From the NCBI RefSeq assembly GCF_945956965.1, contig NZ_CAMFJS010000001.1, positions 124,001 through 188,000 of the forward strand: a DNA stretch of 64,000 nucleotides, given 5' to 3'. Below, piece by piece: positions 1 to 10,169 of this stretch. Source of the DNA: an uncultured Roseateles sp. Its GTDB lineage: Bacteria > Pseudomonadota > Gammaproteobacteria > Burkholderiales > Burkholderiaceae_C. Each line of letters opens with the position of its first letter. Position 1 is the first letter of the stretch. A program made the position numbers and the translations under genes. The notes under the pieces are model-generated. The model was not told the origin of the DNA. It worked only from the letters and a program-made list of their open reading frames with translations, and did not search any database.

Positions 1-223
1 ACAGGGCTTCCATTTGAGCGTCATCAGACACATCGCAGTCAAACACCAGCTTGGAGTCAAACTCGGCGGCAAACTCGGTAATGCGATCTTTGAAGCGTTC
101 GCCTTGGTAGCTGAAGGCCAGTTCCGCGCCTTCGCGATGGCAGGCTTTTGCAATGCCGTAAGCGATGGATCGGTTGGACAAGACGCCCGTGATCAGCAAT
201 CGCTTGCCTGCGAGAAATCCCAT
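1..223 (-). CDS. fabI: Enoyl-ACP reductase FabI, N-terminal part (cut by window start)
   Basis: The frame reads leftward from the ATG at 221-223 and runs off the window after 74 codons. The product starts [17 protein letters not shown], has the SIAYGIA segment of the FabI-type short-chain dehydrogenase Rossmann fold, and continues with [12 protein letters not shown], which is characteristic of FabI. The enzyme performs the NADH-dependent last reduction of fatty-acid elongation in the cytoplasm. An AAGGAG ribosome site lies just upstream of the ATG (minus strand). It is divergent from the rimP operon. The catalytic Tyr and Lys lie outside the window, so the C-terminal part cannot be checked. 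Confidence 0.93.
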   Translation of the reverse strand, partial: MGFLAGKRLLITGVLSNRSIAYGIAKACHREGAELAFSYQGERFKDRITEFAAEFDSKLVFDCDVSDDAQMEAL

Positions 224-290
224 GGTTGCTCCTTTGTATTGAATCAGCCGCAGATTTTCGCATGGCTTAGAGCGAAACTGAGGCATCTGC

Positions 291-319
291 TTGTCGGCAC
301 TGAGCTTGCATAGTACAAT
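291..319 (+). promoter_or_regulatory. Sigma-70-like promoter of the rimP-nusA-infB operon
   Basis: TTGTCG at 291-296 and TACAAT at 314-319 are separated by exactly 17 bases. This predicts a start near 326 and an untranslated leader of about 210 bases before rimP. It is the best promoter match in the 315-base gap between fabI and rimP. No start site has been mapped. Confidence 0.6.
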
Positions 320-416
320 CCCGGCTTCGCTGAAGAGATGAGGCGAGCGTAATCACAGGCCCTTAATTACTTTGGGTGCTTGTTTCGAAGCCCGGGCATG
401 GCCAGGGTTTGAAAGA

Positions 417-445
417 TGGGCGGATTCATCCAGCCCATTTTTTTT
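417..445 (+). terminator. Intrinsic terminator in the leader of the rimP-nusA operon
   Basis: The arms at 417-425 and 428-437 form a nine-pair stem (TGGGC then GGAT, with one bulged A) with a two-base TC apex, too tight as drawn, so the apical pairs must open. Eight T residues follow at 438-445. It lies about 90 bases after the predicted start and 93 bases before the rimP ATG, with no gene in between. It therefore looks like a premature terminator (attenuator) rather than the end of a gene. The rest of the 224-538 gap shows no supportable gene or tRNA. Confidence 0.7.
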
Positions 446-538
446 GCTCGATCGCTCTTTGCATAAAATTTGATTTGCATTGGTTTGACTCGGCTCGTAA
501 GAGGCTTGAGTTTTTGAAAAGTTGGAGCTGCACGACGC

Positions 539-1141
539 ATGAATTGGCAGGAAGCTGTAGAAAAAACCGTAACCGGTTTGGGTTACGACCTTGTGGACTG
601 CGAACGCAGTCCCGCTGGCTTGCTGCGCGTGTATCTCGATAAGCTGCCTGAGCAGGCTCTGGCTGGCGAGTTGATCAATGTGGAAGACTGCGAACGCGTG
701 ACGCGCCAGTTGCAATACCTGCTGGAAGTTGAAGGCTGCGCTTATGAGCGCCTGGAGGTCTCGTCCCCCGGTCTGGATCGGCCGCTGAAAAAGCTCAGTG
801 ACTATCAGCGCTTCGTTGGTGAAGAAATCGTGATCACGCTGCGCATGCCTTTCCAGGGGCGCAAGAAATATTCCGGCGTGCTGTCGGCCTTGCCGCTTGA
901 TGCAGCGGCAGCGGCGCCCGCTGAAGATGCGCCGGCACCGGCTGCCTGGCGCCTGGTTTTTAACGATGGCAAGGCCGAACAGGCCCTGGATTTTTCTCTT
1001 GAAGAGGTTCGCGAAGCCCGTTTGGTGCCCGTGTTCAGCTTCAAGGGTCGTGGCGGTAAGCCCGCAACCGGCAAGAAGGCGCCGGCCAAGGTGAAAGCTG
1101 CGAAAACAGATGACAAGATTGACGGAGGTCCTGATCAATGA
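539..1141 (+). CDS. rimP: Ribosome maturation factor RimP
   Basis: RimP helps late assembly of the 30S ribosomal subunit. The 200-residue product starts [20 protein letters not shown] and has the family signature SSPGLDRPL near residue 79, followed by the C-terminal SH3-like part. It is longer than the usual 150 residues because of an Ala/Pro-rich insert near residue 120 ([16 protein letters not shown]) and a Lys/Ala-rich tail. A GGAG sits 11 bases before the ATG. The stop overlaps the nusA start (ATGA at 1138-1141), so the two are probably translationally coupled, the normal order in proteobacteria. Confidence 0.96.
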   Translation: MNWQEAVEKTVTGLGYDLVDCERSPAGLLRVYLDKLPEQALAGELINVEDCERVTRQLQYLLEVEGCAYERLEVSSPGLDRPLKKLSDYQRFVGEEIVITLRMPFQGRKKYSGVLSALPLDAAAAAPAEDAPAPAAWRLVFNDGKAEQALDFSLEEVREARLVPVFSFKGRGGKPATGKKAPAKVKAAKTDDKIDGGPDQ

Positions 1142-2616
1142 ACCGCGAACTGTTGATGCTGGTGGACGCGATTTCTCGCGAGAAGAGCGTCGAGCTCGAT
1201 GTGGTGTTCGGTGCTGTCGAGGCAGCACTCGCTTCGGCGACCAAGAAGTTGTGTGGAGGCGAGGCTGACATTCGCGTGTCCGTGGATCGGGATTCCGGCG
1301 CCTACGAAACCTTCCGCCGTTGGCATGTGGTGCCCAACGAGGCTGGCCTGCAAAACCCCGATGCCGAAATCCTGTTGTTTGAAGCACAGGAGCAAATCCC
1401 CGATATCGAGGTCGAAGACCATATCGAAGAGCCCATCGAGTCGGTGCCTATCGGTCGCATTGGCGCGCAAGCTGCCAAGCAAGTCATTCTGCAAAAGATC
1501 CGTGATGCCGAGCGTGAGCAACTGCTCAACGACTTCATGGCGCGCGGCGAGCAGATCTTCGTCGGCACGGTCAAGCGCCTGGACAAGGGCGACATCATTG
1601 CCGAGTCGGGCCGCATTGAAGGCCGCCTGAAGCGTTCGGAAATGATCCCCAAGGAAAACCTGCGTACCGGTGACCGCGTGCGTGCAGTGATCCTGGGTGT
1701 TGACCCCACGCAGCGCGGCCCGCAAATCATGCTGTCGCGCAGCGCGCCTCAGTTCATGACCGAGCTGTTCGCTCAGGAAGTGCCTGAGATCGAACAAGGT
1801 CTGCTGGAGATCAAGAGTTGTGCACGTGACGCTGGTTCGCGCGCCAAGCTGGCCGTGCTCTCGCACGACAAGCGTGTCGATCCGATCGGCACCTGCGTCG
1901 GCGTGCGAGGCAGCCGCGTCAACGGCGTGACGAATGAATTGGCCGGTGAGCGTGTGGACATCGTGCTGTGGTCGGAAGACCCCGCACAGTTCGTCATCGG
2001 CGCATTGGCTCCGGCCAATGTGCAGTCCATTGTTGTGGACGAAGAGCGTCATGCGATGGATGTTGTGGTGGATGAGGAGAACCTCGCCATCGCCATCGGT
2101 CGCGGCGGCCAGAACGTGAGGCTCGCTTCCGAGCTGACCGGCTGGCGTATCAACATCATGTCGGCCGAGGAATCGGCTGTTAAGCATGAGCAGGAATCGG
2201 AATCGGTGCGCAAGCTCTTCATCGAGAAACTCGATGTGGATGCTGAAGTTGCCGACATCCTGATCGCTGAAGGGTTCACCAGCTTGGAAGAAGTGGCCTA
2301 CGTGCCTATGCAAGAAATGCTGGAAGTTGAGGCCTTCGACGAAGACACGGTCAATGAATTGCGTACCCGAGCCAAGGATGCGCTGTTGACCATGGAAATC
2401 GCCCGGGAAGAAAAGGTTGAGGAAGTGTCCCAAGACCTGCGTGACCTCGAGGGCATGACGCCCGAACTGGTTGCCAAACTCTCCGATGGCGATATCCATA
2501 CCCGCGACGACCTGGCCGATCTGGCCGTCGACGAACTCGTTGAACTGTCTGGCATGGATGAGGGCGCCGCCCGCACCATGATCATGAAGGCTCGCGAACA
2601 TTGGTTCACGGCTTGA
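1138..2616 (+). CDS. nusA: Transcription termination/antitermination factor NusA
   Basis: NusA binds RNA polymerase and nascent RNA and modulates pausing, intrinsic termination and antitermination. The 492 residues show an N-terminal polymerase-binding domain (about 1-130), an S1 domain (about 138-202, [14 protein letters not shown]), KH1 around the [11 protein letters not shown] segment near residue 250, KH2 around [13 protein letters not shown] near 318, and two C-terminal acidic helix-hairpin-helix repeats (about 355-490). It has the same length as E. coli NusA. A GGAGGT site precedes the ATG. The leader terminator upstream of rimP would be a natural target for NusA autoregulation, but that is inference. 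Confidence 0.98.
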   Translation: MNRELLMLVDAISREKSVELDVVFGAVEAALASATKKLCGGEADIRVSVDRDSGAYETFRRWHVVPNEAGLQNPDAEILLFEAQEQIPDIEVEDHIEEPIESVPIGRIGAQAAKQVILQKIRDAEREQLLNDFMARGEQIFVGTVKRLDKGDIIAESGRIEGRLKRSEMIPKENLRTGDRVRAVILGVDPTQRGPQIMLSRSAPQFMTELFAQEVPEIEQGLLEIKSCARDAGSRAKLAVLSHDKRVDPIGTCVGVRGSRVNGVTNELAGERVDIVLWSEDPAQFVIGALAPANVQSIVVDEERHAMDVVVDEENLAIAIGRGGQNVRLASELTGWRINIMSAEESAVKHEQESESVRKLFIEKLDVDAEVADILIAEGFTSLEEVAYVPMQEMLEVEAFDEDTVNELRTRAKDALLTMEIAREEKVEEVSQDLRDLEGMTPELVAKLSDGDIHTRDDLADLAVDELVELSGMDEGAARTMIMKAREHWFTA

Positions 2617-2689
2617 CGCTGCGCTTTCGCAGCAAAGAGTCAACACCAAGAATCGCCCAGCAAAGTACGCATAAGTTAAGGATCCAACA

Positions 2690-5600
2690 ATGGCTGTGAC
2701 CACCGTCGCCCAGTTTGCCGCAGAGCTACAAAAGCCTGCGAGCACGCTGCTTGAGCAGCTTCAAGCTGCAGGCGTCAAAACGGCGTCTACCGAAGACGCC
2801 CTCAACGAAGCCGACAAAGAGCGTCTGCTGAACTACCTGCGTACTTCGCATGGCACGGCCGGCGCTGATCGTAAAAAGATCACGCTGACCCGTAAGTCGA
2901 CCAGCGAAATCAAGCAAGCCGATGCCAGTGGCAAGGCCCGCACCATCAGCGTGGAAGTTCGCAAAAAGCGCACCTTCGTGAAGATGGACGAGTCCGGCGC
3001 TACCGACGAAGCCGCTGTGGCTGCCGCCGCCGCTGCTGAAGAAGCCGACCTGCAACGCCGCGAAGTCGAGGCGCAAGCCCAGGCTGAAGCCCTGCGTCGC
3101 CAGGAAGCCGAATTGGCCGAGCGTGTGCGTGAGCGTGAAGAGGCCGAGAAGGCTGCTCGCGCTGCTGAAGAAGCTCGCCGTCAAGAACGCCTGGCTGCCG
3201 AGGCCGTGGCTGCGCAAGCTGCCGCGACGCTGGCTGCTGAGCAAGCTGCTGCCGCCAAGGCTGCGAAGAAGCCGCCACGCCAAACGGCTGAAGCTGCTGC
3301 TCGCGAAGCCGCTGCCATCAACAAGGCTGCTGCCGCTGCGCGTGCTCCGGCACCTGCGCCTGTGGCTGCACCTGCACCCGCACCTGTGGCTCAAGCCCCG
3401 GTTGCTGAAGCTGCTGCGCCGGCAGTGGCTGCTGCTGCGCCCGTGGCCGCCGCGCCTGCTGCTGAGCCTGCCAAGCCCGCATTGCGCGTGGTCAAGGCGG
3501 TGGATGTGGGTGTGGAAGAGAAGCAAAAACAAGTCGACCTCGAGCGCCGCCGCAAGGCCGCTGAGGCCGAGGCTGCTGCCATCCGCGCGATGATGAATGC
3601 CCCTAAAAAGGTCATGGTCGCCAAGAAGGAAGAGCCCAAGCCTGTTGAAGCCGCGAAAGAAGGCATCAAGGGCACGATCCACAAGAAGCCGGGTACGCCT
3701 GGTGCCCCCGCGGCGCCTGGTGCTGCCGTGGCCGCCAAGCCGGGTGACAAGAAGTCGGTCAAGTCCGAGAAGTTGTCGTCCAGCTGGGCCGATGACAAGA
3801 AGCGCGGCGTCAAGCCGGGTTCGACGCCCGCACCGGGTGGTGCGCGTCCTTCCGCCGGTGGCTGGCGTGCGCCTAGCCGTGGCGGCGCGGGTGGCCGTCG
3901 TGGCAATGACCGCAATGATCGCGGCCAGAGCCAGTCCAACTTCGTCGCTCCGGTCGAGCAAGTGGTGCAAGAGGTTCACATCCCCGAGACCATCTCGGTG
4001 GCTGACCTGGCCCACAAGATGTCGATCAAGGCCTCTGAGGTCATCAAGCATTTGATGAAGCTGGGCCAGATGTGCACCATCAACCAGCAGCTGGACCAAG
4101 AAACGGCCATGATTTTGGTCGAAGAAATGGGCCATAAGGCGTTTGCTGCCAAGCTGGATGATCCGGACGCGTTCCTCGAGGAAGAGGGCGCCGCCGCAGA
4201 GCAAGCCGAAGCCTTGCCGCGCGCACCGGTGGTCACAGTCATGGGTCACGTTGACCACGGCAAGACCTCGCTGCTGGACTATGTTCGCCGTGCCCGTGTG
4301 GCTGCTGGCGAAGCCGGCGGCATCACGCAGCACATCGGTGCCTACCACGTGGAAACTCCGCGCGGCATGATCACCTTCCTGGACACCCCGGGTCACGCGG
4401 CGTTTACCGCCATGCGTGCTCGCGGCGCCACGGCCACCGACATCGTCATCCTGGTGGTGGCGGCGGATGACGGCGTGATGCCCCAGACCAAGGAAGCGAT
4501 CCACCATGCCAAGGCGGCGGGCGTGCCCATCGTTGTGGCGATGAACAAGATCGACAAGCAAGGTGCCAATATCGAACGCCTGAAGGGCGAGCTGGTGGCT
4601 GAGGGCGTTGTGCCTGAAGACTTCGGCGGCGATACGCCTTTCGTGCCTGTTTCCGCCAAGACCGGCGAAGGCATGGACGCATTGCTGGAGCAAGTGCTGC
4701 TGCAAGCCGAAGTGTTGGAACTGAAGGCGCCTGTGGCCTCCATGGCCAAGGGTCTGGTGATCGAAGCCAAGCTGGACAAGGGCCGCGGCCCGGTGGCCAC
4801 GGTGCTGGTGCAGTCGGGTACCTTGAAGCGCGGCGACGTCGTGCTGGCAGGTTCCACCTACGGCCGTGTTCGCGCCATGTTGGACGAAGACGGCAAGGCT
4901 TGCTCCGAAGCCGGTCCTTCCATCCCAGTGGAAATCCAAGGTCTGACCGAAGTGCCGCAAGCCGGTGACGAATTCATGGTCCTGGCCGATGAGCGCCGTG
5001 CCCGTGAAGTGGCTACCTTCCGTTCAGGCAAGTACCGTGATGTGAAGCTGTCGCGTCAGCAAGCCGCCAAGCTGGAGAATATGTTCTCCGACATGGCTGC
5101 TGGCGATGTGCAGACCCTGGGCATCATCATCAAGTCCGACGTGCAAGGTTCGCAAGAAGCGCTGTCTTCTTCGCTGCTCAAGCTGTCGACGCCCGAAGTC
5201 AAGGTGCAGATCGTGCACGCGGCGGTGGGTGGCATCAGCGAGTCGGACGTCAACTTGGCGATCGCCTCCAAGGCCGTCATCATCGGCTTCAATGTGCGGG
5301 CTGACGCCGGCGCACGCAAGCTGGCCGAGGGCAATGCGGTTGATCTGCGCTACTACAACATCATTTACGACGCCGTGGATGAGGTGAAGGCAGCGATGAC
5401 CGGCATGCTGGCTCCCGAGCAGCGCGAAGAAGTCATCGGTATGGCAGAGATCCGCACCGTGTTCGTGGCGACCAAGATCGGCACCATTGCCGGCTGTATG
5501 GTCACTTCGGGTACCGTCAACCGCTCGGCCAAGTTCCGCTTGCTGCGCGAGAACGTGGTGATCTACACCGGCGAGATCGACACCCTGAAGCGTATGAAGG

Positions 5601-5722
5601 ACGATGTGCGCGAAGTCCGCGAAGGCTTCGAGTGCGGTATCAAGCTGAAGAACTACAGCGACATCGCCGAGGGCGATCAGCTGGAATTCTTCGAGGTCAA
5701 GGAAGTGGCTCGAACGCTGTAA
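2690..5722 (+). CDS. infB: Translation initiation factor IF-2
   Basis: IF-2 is the GTPase that places initiator fMet-tRNA on the 30S subunit and promotes subunit joining. The 1010-residue product has an IF2_N domain at 1-50, a long Ala/Glu/Arg then Ala/Pro-rich linker (about 100-420), a second IF2_N segment near 434-480, and the GTPase core with G1 GHVDHGKT (519-526), DTPGH (565-569) and NKID (619-622), followed by domains II-IV. It is about 120 residues longer than E. coli IF-2, all of it in the low-complexity linker. An AAGGA lies upstream of the ATG. It follows nusA by 73 bases. Confidence 0.98.
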   Translation: MAVTTVAQFAAELQKPASTLLEQLQAAGVKTASTEDALNEADKERLLNYLRTSHGTAGADRKKITLTRKSTSEIKQADASGKARTISVEVRKKRTFVKMDESGATDEAAVAAAAAAEEADLQRREVEAQAQAEALRRQEAELAERVREREEAEKAARAAEEARRQERLAAEAVAAQAAATLAAEQAAAAKAAKKPPRQTAEAAAREAAAINKAAAAARAPAPAPVAAPAPAPVAQAPVAEAAAPAVAAAAPVAAAPAAEPAKPALRVVKAVDVGVEEKQKQVDLERRRKAAEAEAAAIRAMMNAPKKVMVAKKEEPKPVEAAKEGIKGTIHKKPGTPGAPAAPGAAVAAKPGDKKSVKSEKLSSSWADDKKRGVKPGSTPAPGGARPSAGGWRAPSRGGAGGRRGNDRNDRGQSQSNFVAPVEQVVQEVHIPETISVADLAHKMSIKASEVIKHLMKLGQMCTINQQLDQETAMILVEEMGHKAFAAKLDDPDAFLEEEGAAAEQAEALPRAPVVTVMGHVDHGKTSLLDYVRRARVAAGEAGGITQHIGAYHVETPRGMITFLDTPGHAAFTAMRARGATATDIVILVVAADDGVMPQTKEAIHHAKAAGVPIVVAMNKIDKQGANIERLKGELVAEGVVPEDFGGDTPFVPVSAKTGEGMDALLEQVLLQAEVLELKAPVASMAKGLVIEAKLDKGRGPVATVLVQSGTLKRGDVVLAGSTYGRVRAMLDEDGKACSEAGPSIPVEIQGLTEVPQAGDEFMVLADERRAREVATFRSGKYRDVKLSRQQAAKLENMFSDMAAGDVQTLGIIIKSDVQGSQEALSSSLLKLSTPEVKVQIVHAAVGGISESDVNLAIASKAVIIGFNVRADAGARKLAEGNAVDLRYYNIIYDAVDEVKAAMTGMLAPEQREEVIGMAEIRTVFVATKIGTIAGCMVTSGTVNRSAKFRLLRENVVIYTGEIDTLKRMKDDVREVREGFECGIKLKNYSDIAEGDQLEFFEVKEVARTL

Positions 5723-5745
5723 GGCGGAGTTGCCCCCAAGCAGCC

Positions 5746-5781
5746 AACCCCGCCCTCCAAAGAGTGGCGGGGTTTGTCTTT
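5746..5781 (+). terminator. Hairpin between infB and rbfA, possible partial terminator or processing site
   Basis: Perfect nine-base arms (AACCCCGCC at 5746-5754, GGCGGGGTT at 5766-5774) enclose an 11-base loop and are followed by an interrupted T run (TTGTCTTT). The genes on both sides belong to one conserved operon, so it is likely a leaky terminator or an RNase processing site that lowers downstream expression. Confidence 0.6.
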
Positions 5782-5810
5782 ACGTGGGCATCCACTGAGG
5801 AGATCAAGAT

Positions 5811-6242
5811 ATGCGACATAAACGAGTCATCCCCAACCGCAGCTTCCGCGTGGCCGACCAGATCCAGCGCGATCTGGCCGAGCTGATCCGCGAGCTCAAG
5901 GACCCCCGCATCGGTATGGCCACGGTCAATGCCGTCGAGGTCACGCCCGACTACGCCCATGCCAAGGTGTTTTTCTCGGTGCTGGTCGGCGACCCGACCG
6001 AGACCGGCGAGGCCTTGAACGAGGCTGCCGGCTACCTGCGCAACGGCTTGTTCAAGCGCCTGCAGATTCACACCGTGCCCAGCTTGCACTTCCACTTCGA
6101 CCGCACGATTGAGCGCGCGGCTGAAATGAGCGCGCTGATCCGCACGGCCAATGCCAATCGCGCCCTGGACGATGAGCCGGCTGCCGACTCGGATGCCGAG
6201 GCTGCAGGCAGCGGCGCCAAAAAGGCCGACGAGCAAGAGTAA
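5811..6242 (+). CDS. rbfA: 30S ribosome-binding factor RbfA
   Basis: RbfA binds the 30S subunit near the 5' end of 16S rRNA and is needed for late maturation and cold growth. The 143-residue product carries the KH-like fold with [14 protein letters not shown], the KDPRIG segment, and [18 protein letters not shown] near the end of the domain. The last 20 or so residues are Ala/Asp/Glu-rich and probably disordered. A GAGGAGA ribosome site precedes the ATG. It lies between infB and truB as in most proteobacteria. Confidence 0.97.
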   Translation: MRHKRVIPNRSFRVADQIQRDLAELIRELKDPRIGMATVNAVEVTPDYAHAKVFFSVLVGDPTETGEALNEAAGYLRNGLFKRLQIHTVPSLHFHFDRTIERAAEMSALIRTANANRALDDEPAADSDAEAAGSGAKKADEQE

Positions 6243-6250
6243 GCAACAAG

Positions 6251-7198
6251 ATGTCAGCCGCCCGCCCTCCGCGCATCAAAACCGTACGCCGTCCAATTCA
6301 CGGCGTGCTCTTGCTGGACAAGCCCTTGGGCTGGACCAGCAACGACGCTTTGCAAAAGGCGAAATGGCTGCTGCGCGCTGAAAAAGCGGGTCATACCGGC
6401 ACCTTGGATCCCTTGGCCACCGGCTTGCTGCCACTGTGTTTTGGCGCTGGCACCAAGTTCAGCCAGGTCAGCTTGGACGCGGACAAGGCTTATCAAGCCA
6501 CGCTGCAACTCGGCGCGACCACCACCACCGGCGACCTCGAAGGCGAGGTGCTGGAAGAGCGCCCGGTGTCGGTCAGCCGAGAGCAGATCGAGGCGGCTTG
6601 CGCCAAGCTGCGCGGCGAGATTGATCAAGTGCCGCCGATGTATTCGGCCCTCAAGTTTGAAGGCCGGCCTTTGTATGAATATGCCCGCGCCGGCATTCAG
6701 ATTGAGCGCCCATCGCGCCGCGTGAAGATTCATGCGCTGGACATCATCGATTGGCAAGATGAGCCTAAGCTGCTGACCGTCTCCGTGCGCTGCAGCAAGG
6801 GCACTTATGTGCGCACCTTGGCCGAAGACCTGGGTGCTTTGCTGGGTTGCGGCGCGCATCTGACCGCTTTGCGTCGCACGGCGTCTGGCCCCGTGCGGGT
6901 GGAAGACGCCATCAGCCTGGACGCCCTGGCTGAGCTGACCGAGGCCGAACGCGAAGCCTTGCTGCGCCCACCCGACAGCTTGCTGGCGGACTGGCCCGAA
7001 GTGCGCTTAGGCGCCGACGAAGCCGCCCGCTTTTTAACCGGTCTACGGCGCCGCCTGAACGCCCCCGACCAGCCCCATGTGCGGGTCTATGGACCCGAAC
7101 CCCAGGCATTTTTGGGCGGGGCCCATATCAAGGCGGGTGAGTTGATCCCGGACCGTTTGTTAAGCCCTCAAGAGGTGTCCAGCCTCCTGGGTGTGTAA
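6251..7198 (+). CDS. truB: tRNA pseudouridine-55 synthase TruB
   Basis: TruB makes pseudouridine 55 in the T-loop of all elongator tRNAs and also acts as a tRNA chaperone. The motif GHTGTLDPLATGLL holds the catalytic aspartate at residue 53. Further family signatures are the YQATLQLGATT segment, VPPMYSALKFEGRPLYEYAR and CSKGTYVRTLAEDLG. The 315-residue length is normal and includes a C-terminal PUA-like part. It starts eight bases after rbfA and has a weak ribosome site, so it probably depends on coupling. Confidence 0.97.
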   Translation: MSAARPPRIKTVRRPIHGVLLLDKPLGWTSNDALQKAKWLLRAEKAGHTGTLDPLATGLLPLCFGAGTKFSQVSLDADKAYQATLQLGATTTTGDLEGEVLEERPVSVSREQIEAACAKLRGEIDQVPPMYSALKFEGRPLYEYARAGIQIERPSRRVKIHALDIIDWQDEPKLLTVSVRCSKGTYVRTLAEDLGALLGCGAHLTALRRTASGPVRVEDAISLDALAELTEAEREALLRPPDSLLADWPEVRLGADEAARFLTGLRRRLNAPDQPHVRVYGPEPQAFLGGAHIKAGELIPDRLLSPQEVSSLLGV

Positions 7199-7229
7199 GA
7201 AGAAATTCAGAATTTTTTGAAAGCGTCGT

Positions 7230-9053
7230 ATGAGTAAGCAGATTCGCAACATCGCCATCATCGCCCACGTTGACCATGGCAAAACCACCATGGTTGACCA
7301 ATTGCTGCGTCAAAGCGGCACCTTCGCCGAGCACGAAAAAGTGGTCGACACCGTGATGGACAGCAATGCCATCGAACGTGAGCGCGGCATCACCATCTTG
7401 GCCAAGAACTGCGCCGTGGCTTGGGAAGGTACGCACATCAACATCGTGGACACCCCCGGTCACGCGGACTTCGGTGGTGAAGTCGAGCGCGCCCTGTCCA
7501 TGGTGGACGGCGTGGTGCTGCTGATCGACGCCCAAGAAGGCCCGATGCCCCAGACCCGCTTTGTGACCAAGAAGGCCCTGGCCCTGGGCTTGAAGCCCAT
7601 CGTCGTGGTCAACAAGGTTGACAAGCCCGGTGCCAAGCCTGATGCCGTCGTCAACGCCGCTTTCGACCTTTTCGACAAGCTGGGTGCCACCGACGAGCAG
7701 TTGGACTTCCCCGTCGTTTACGCCTCGGGCATCAACGGCTGGACCTCGCTGGAAGAAGGCGAGCCCGGCGCGCAATGGGGCCCCGATATGTCGGCCCTGT
7801 TCAACACCGTGCTGAAGCATGTGCCGTCGCAAAAGGGTGACCCGGCCGCACCGTTGCAGCTGCAGATCTCGGCGCTGGACTACTCCACTTTCGTCGGCCG
7901 CATCGGCGTTGGCCGCATCACCCAAGGCACGATCAAGCCTGGCATGGATGTGCTGGTGATGGAAGGCCCTGAAGGCAAGAGCACCAAGGGTCGCATCAAC
8001 CAAGTGCTGACCTTCCAAGGTCTGGACCGCGTGCAATCGGCCGAAGCTGGCCCTGGCGATATCGTGTTGATCAACGGTATCGACGAGATCGGTATCGGAG
8101 TGACCGTCACCAGCGTGGCCACGCCGGCCCCGCTGCCCATGCTCAAGGTGGACGAGCCCACGCTGACCATGAACTTCTGCGTCAACACCAGCCCGCTGGC
8201 TGGCCGCGAAGGCAAGTTCGTCACCAGCCGTCAGATCTGGGACCGCCTGCAAAAAGAACTGCAGAGCAATGTGGCTCTGCGCGTCAAGGAAACCGACGAA
8301 GACGGCATTTTCGAAGTGATGGGCCGTGGCGAATTGCACCTGACCATCTTGCTGGAAAACATGCGCCGTGAAGGCTACGAGCTGGCTGTTTCCAAGCCGC
8401 GCGTGGTGTTCCAGACCATCGATGGCGAGAAGTACGAGCCTATCGAGCTGGTCACCGCCGACGTGGAAGAAACCCATCAAGGCGGCGTCATGCAAGCCCT
8501 GGGCGAGCGCAAGGGCGAGCTGGTCAATATGGAGCCAGACGGCCGTGGTCGCGTGCGCCTGGAGTACCGCATTCCTGCGCGTGGTCTGATCGGCTTCACC
8601 AACGAATTCCTGAACTTGACCCGTGGTTCGGGCCTGATCAGCAATATCTTTGACGGCTACGAGCCGCACAAGGGTGAGATCGCTGGCCGCAAGAACGGCG
8701 TGCTGATCTCCATGGACGCCGGTGAAATCTTCACCTACGCCCTGGGCAAGCTGGATGACCGCGGCCGTATGTTCGTCAAGCCGAACGACCCGGTGTACGA
8801 AGGCATGATCGTGGGTATCCACAGCCGTGAAAACGACCTGGTCGTCAACGCGACGCGGACCAAGCAGCTGACCAACTTCCGCGTCAGCGGCAAGGAAGAC
8901 GCCACCAAGATCACGCCTCCGATCGACTGCACGCTGGAATACGGCGTTGAGTTCATCGAGGACGACGAGCTGGTCGAAATCACGCCCAAGAGCATCCGCC
9001 TGCGCAAGCGTTTCCTGACGGAAAACGAGCGCAAGCGCAACTCGCGCGGCTAA
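7230..9053 (+). CDS. typA: Ribosome-associated GTPase TypA/BipA
   Basis: TypA/BipA is an EF-G-like translational GTPase involved in 50S assembly and stress or cold growth. The 607 residues begin with [15 protein letters not shown] (P-loop at 12-19), then [12 protein letters not shown] (switch I), [14 protein letters not shown] (G3) and NKVDKPGA (G4). EF-Tu-like, EF-G III/V-like and BipA-specific C-terminal domains follow, ending in a basic [14 protein letters not shown] tail. It starts 31 bases after truB and has its own strong terminator downstream. Confidence 0.97.
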   Translation: MSKQIRNIAIIAHVDHGKTTMVDQLLRQSGTFAEHEKVVDTVMDSNAIERERGITILAKNCAVAWEGTHINIVDTPGHADFGGEVERALSMVDGVVLLIDAQEGPMPQTRFVTKKALALGLKPIVVVNKVDKPGAKPDAVVNAAFDLFDKLGATDEQLDFPVVYASGINGWTSLEEGEPGAQWGPDMSALFNTVLKHVPSQKGDPAAPLQLQISALDYSTFVGRIGVGRITQGTIKPGMDVLVMEGPEGKSTKGRINQVLTFQGLDRVQSAEAGPGDIVLINGIDEIGIGVTVTSVATPAPLPMLKVDEPTLTMNFCVNTSPLAGREGKFVTSRQIWDRLQKELQSNVALRVKETDEDGIFEVMGRGELHLTILLENMRREGYELAVSKPRVVFQTIDGEKYEPIELVTADVEETHQGGVMQALGERKGELVNMEPDGRGRVRLEYRIPARGLIGFTNEFLNLTRGSGLISNIFDGYEPHKGEIAGRKNGVLISMDAGEIFTYALGKLDDRGRMFVKPNDPVYEGMIVGIHSRENDLVVNATRTKQLTNFRVSGKEDATKITPPIDCTLEYGVEFIEDDELVEITPKSIRLRKRFLTENERKRNSRG

Positions 9054-9061
9054 AGCCTTGC

Positions 9062-9086
9062 GTGTCGCGCTCAGGCGCGACACTTT
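9062..9086 (+). terminator. Intrinsic terminator of the typA transcript
   Basis: Perfect nine-base arms (GTGTCGCGC at 9062-9070 and GCGCGACAC at 9075-9083) with a TCAG loop are followed by TTT. It sits six bases after the typA stop codon region. The short T run makes it moderately strong. Confidence 0.7.
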
Positions 9087-9237
9087 GGCCGCTTCCAGCC
9101 TGGGCTTCTATCCCGGGCCGCCGCCGGCTGAATCAGTTCCCTAGACTGACTCGGCCTGGGCTTGGCCTCGCGCCATGCGAGGCCACAATCAGATAGACGA
9201 CCGCGCCCCGTTTCAGGGGCGCTCTCAATTCATCGGT

Positions 9238-10143
9238 ATGACTCATCGACGTGCTGTGGTCTTGATGTTGCTGGTCACCCTGCTGTGGAGTTCGGCGGGT
9301 GTGGTGGCGCGTCAGCTGGAAGCGGCGCGGGGCTTTGAGTTGACCTTTTGGCGCAGCGGCTTCAATGCCCTGGCCTTGTCCCTGGCCTTGCGCTGGACGC
9401 GCGGGCCGCAACTCTGGGAGCAGCTGCGTCAGGCACCACGCCTGGTGTGGTTGTCAGGCCTGTGCTGGGCCGTGATGTTCACCGCCTTCATGGTGGCGCT
9501 GAGCCTGACCTCGGTGGCCAATGTCTTGGTCACCATGGCTTTGGGGCCCTTGTTGACGGCCTTGCTCTCGCGCGTGGTCTTGCGGCATCACTTGCCGCTG
9601 CGCACCTGGCTGGCGATTCTGGTCGCCAGCATTGGCATCGCCTGGATGTTCGGCCATGAAATGGGCGGGCAGGGCGCCTCTGCGTCCAGCGGATTGGGCA
9701 TTGCCGTGGCCCTCGGCGTGCCCATTGCGGCCGCGGTGAACTGGTCGGTGTTGCAGCATGTGGGTCACGGCGATGCCGCCAAGGCACCGGATATGTTGCC
9801 CGCCGTGCTGATTGGCGCCGTGATCTCTGCCTTGACGGTCTTGCCACTGGCCTGGCCTTTGCAGGCTTCGGCGCATGATTTGTTTTTGTTGGCCGGTTTG
9901 GGCGTGTTTCAACTCGCCTTGCCCTGCTTGCTGGTGGTGCGGCTGAGCCGCGTGCTGGCTGGGCCGGAGATCTCTTTGCTGGGACAGCTTGAGGTGATCT
10001 TTGGCGTGTTGTGGGCGTGGCTATGGGCAGCTGAAGTACCATCGACGGCTGCCCTATGGGGCGGTGCGATGGTGCTGTCCGCCCTGATCGTCAATGAGTT
10101 GCTGGCCTGGCATCAAGGCCTTGGCAAAGTCCCGCAAGAATAA
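9238..10143 (+). CDS. EamA/DMT-superfamily membrane transporter
   Basis: This 301-residue protein has two repeated EamA domains with about ten hydrophobic segments. The first helix reads MLLVTLLWSSAGVVARQLE, a typical EamA start, and WRSGFNALALSLAL is the second. Members of the drug/metabolite transporter superfamily export amino acids, metabolites or drugs; the substrate cannot be told here. I chose the ATG at 9238 because an upstream start at 9175 would add 21 hydrophilic residues across a hairpin at 9203-9222 (GCGCCCC/GGGGCGC). It precedes a CoA hydrolase by 26 bases, but a functional link is not evident. Confidence 0.85.
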   Translation: MTHRRAVVLMLLVTLLWSSAGVVARQLEAARGFELTFWRSGFNALALSLALRWTRGPQLWEQLRQAPRLVWLSGLCWAVMFTAFMVALSLTSVANVLVTMALGPLLTALLSRVVLRHHLPLRTWLAILVASIGIAWMFGHEMGGQGASASSGLGIAVALGVPIAAAVNWSVLQHVGHGDAAKAPDMLPAVLIGAVISALTVLPLAWPLQASAHDLFLLAGLGVFQLALPCLLVVRLSRVLAGPEISLLGQLEVIFGVLWAWLWAAEVPSTAALWGGAMVLSALIVNELLAWHQGLGKVPQE

Positions 10144-10169
10144 GCACAACAACCATCCCGGAGAGAGGT

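Noticed and set aside
14-313. A 99-codon plus-strand frame opposite fabI
   Set aside because: The minus strand encodes the FabI N-terminus with a good ribosome site; the plus frame also overlaps the predicted operon promoter.
380-410. tRNA-like T-loop sequence TTTCGAAGCCC in the nusA leader
   Set aside because: I looked for a tRNA because E. coli has one at this place, but no acceptor stem or CCA-side pairing could be formed around it.
1135-2745. A 536-codon open frame antisense to nusA
   Set aside because: It spans the whole of nusA and runs into infB, with no recognisable domain; it results from codon bias.
2726-4960. A 744-codon open frame antisense to infB
   Set aside because: The His/Gln/Arg-rich translation is the mirror of the Ala-rich IF-2 linker and GTPase codons; IF-2 on the plus strand is unambiguous.
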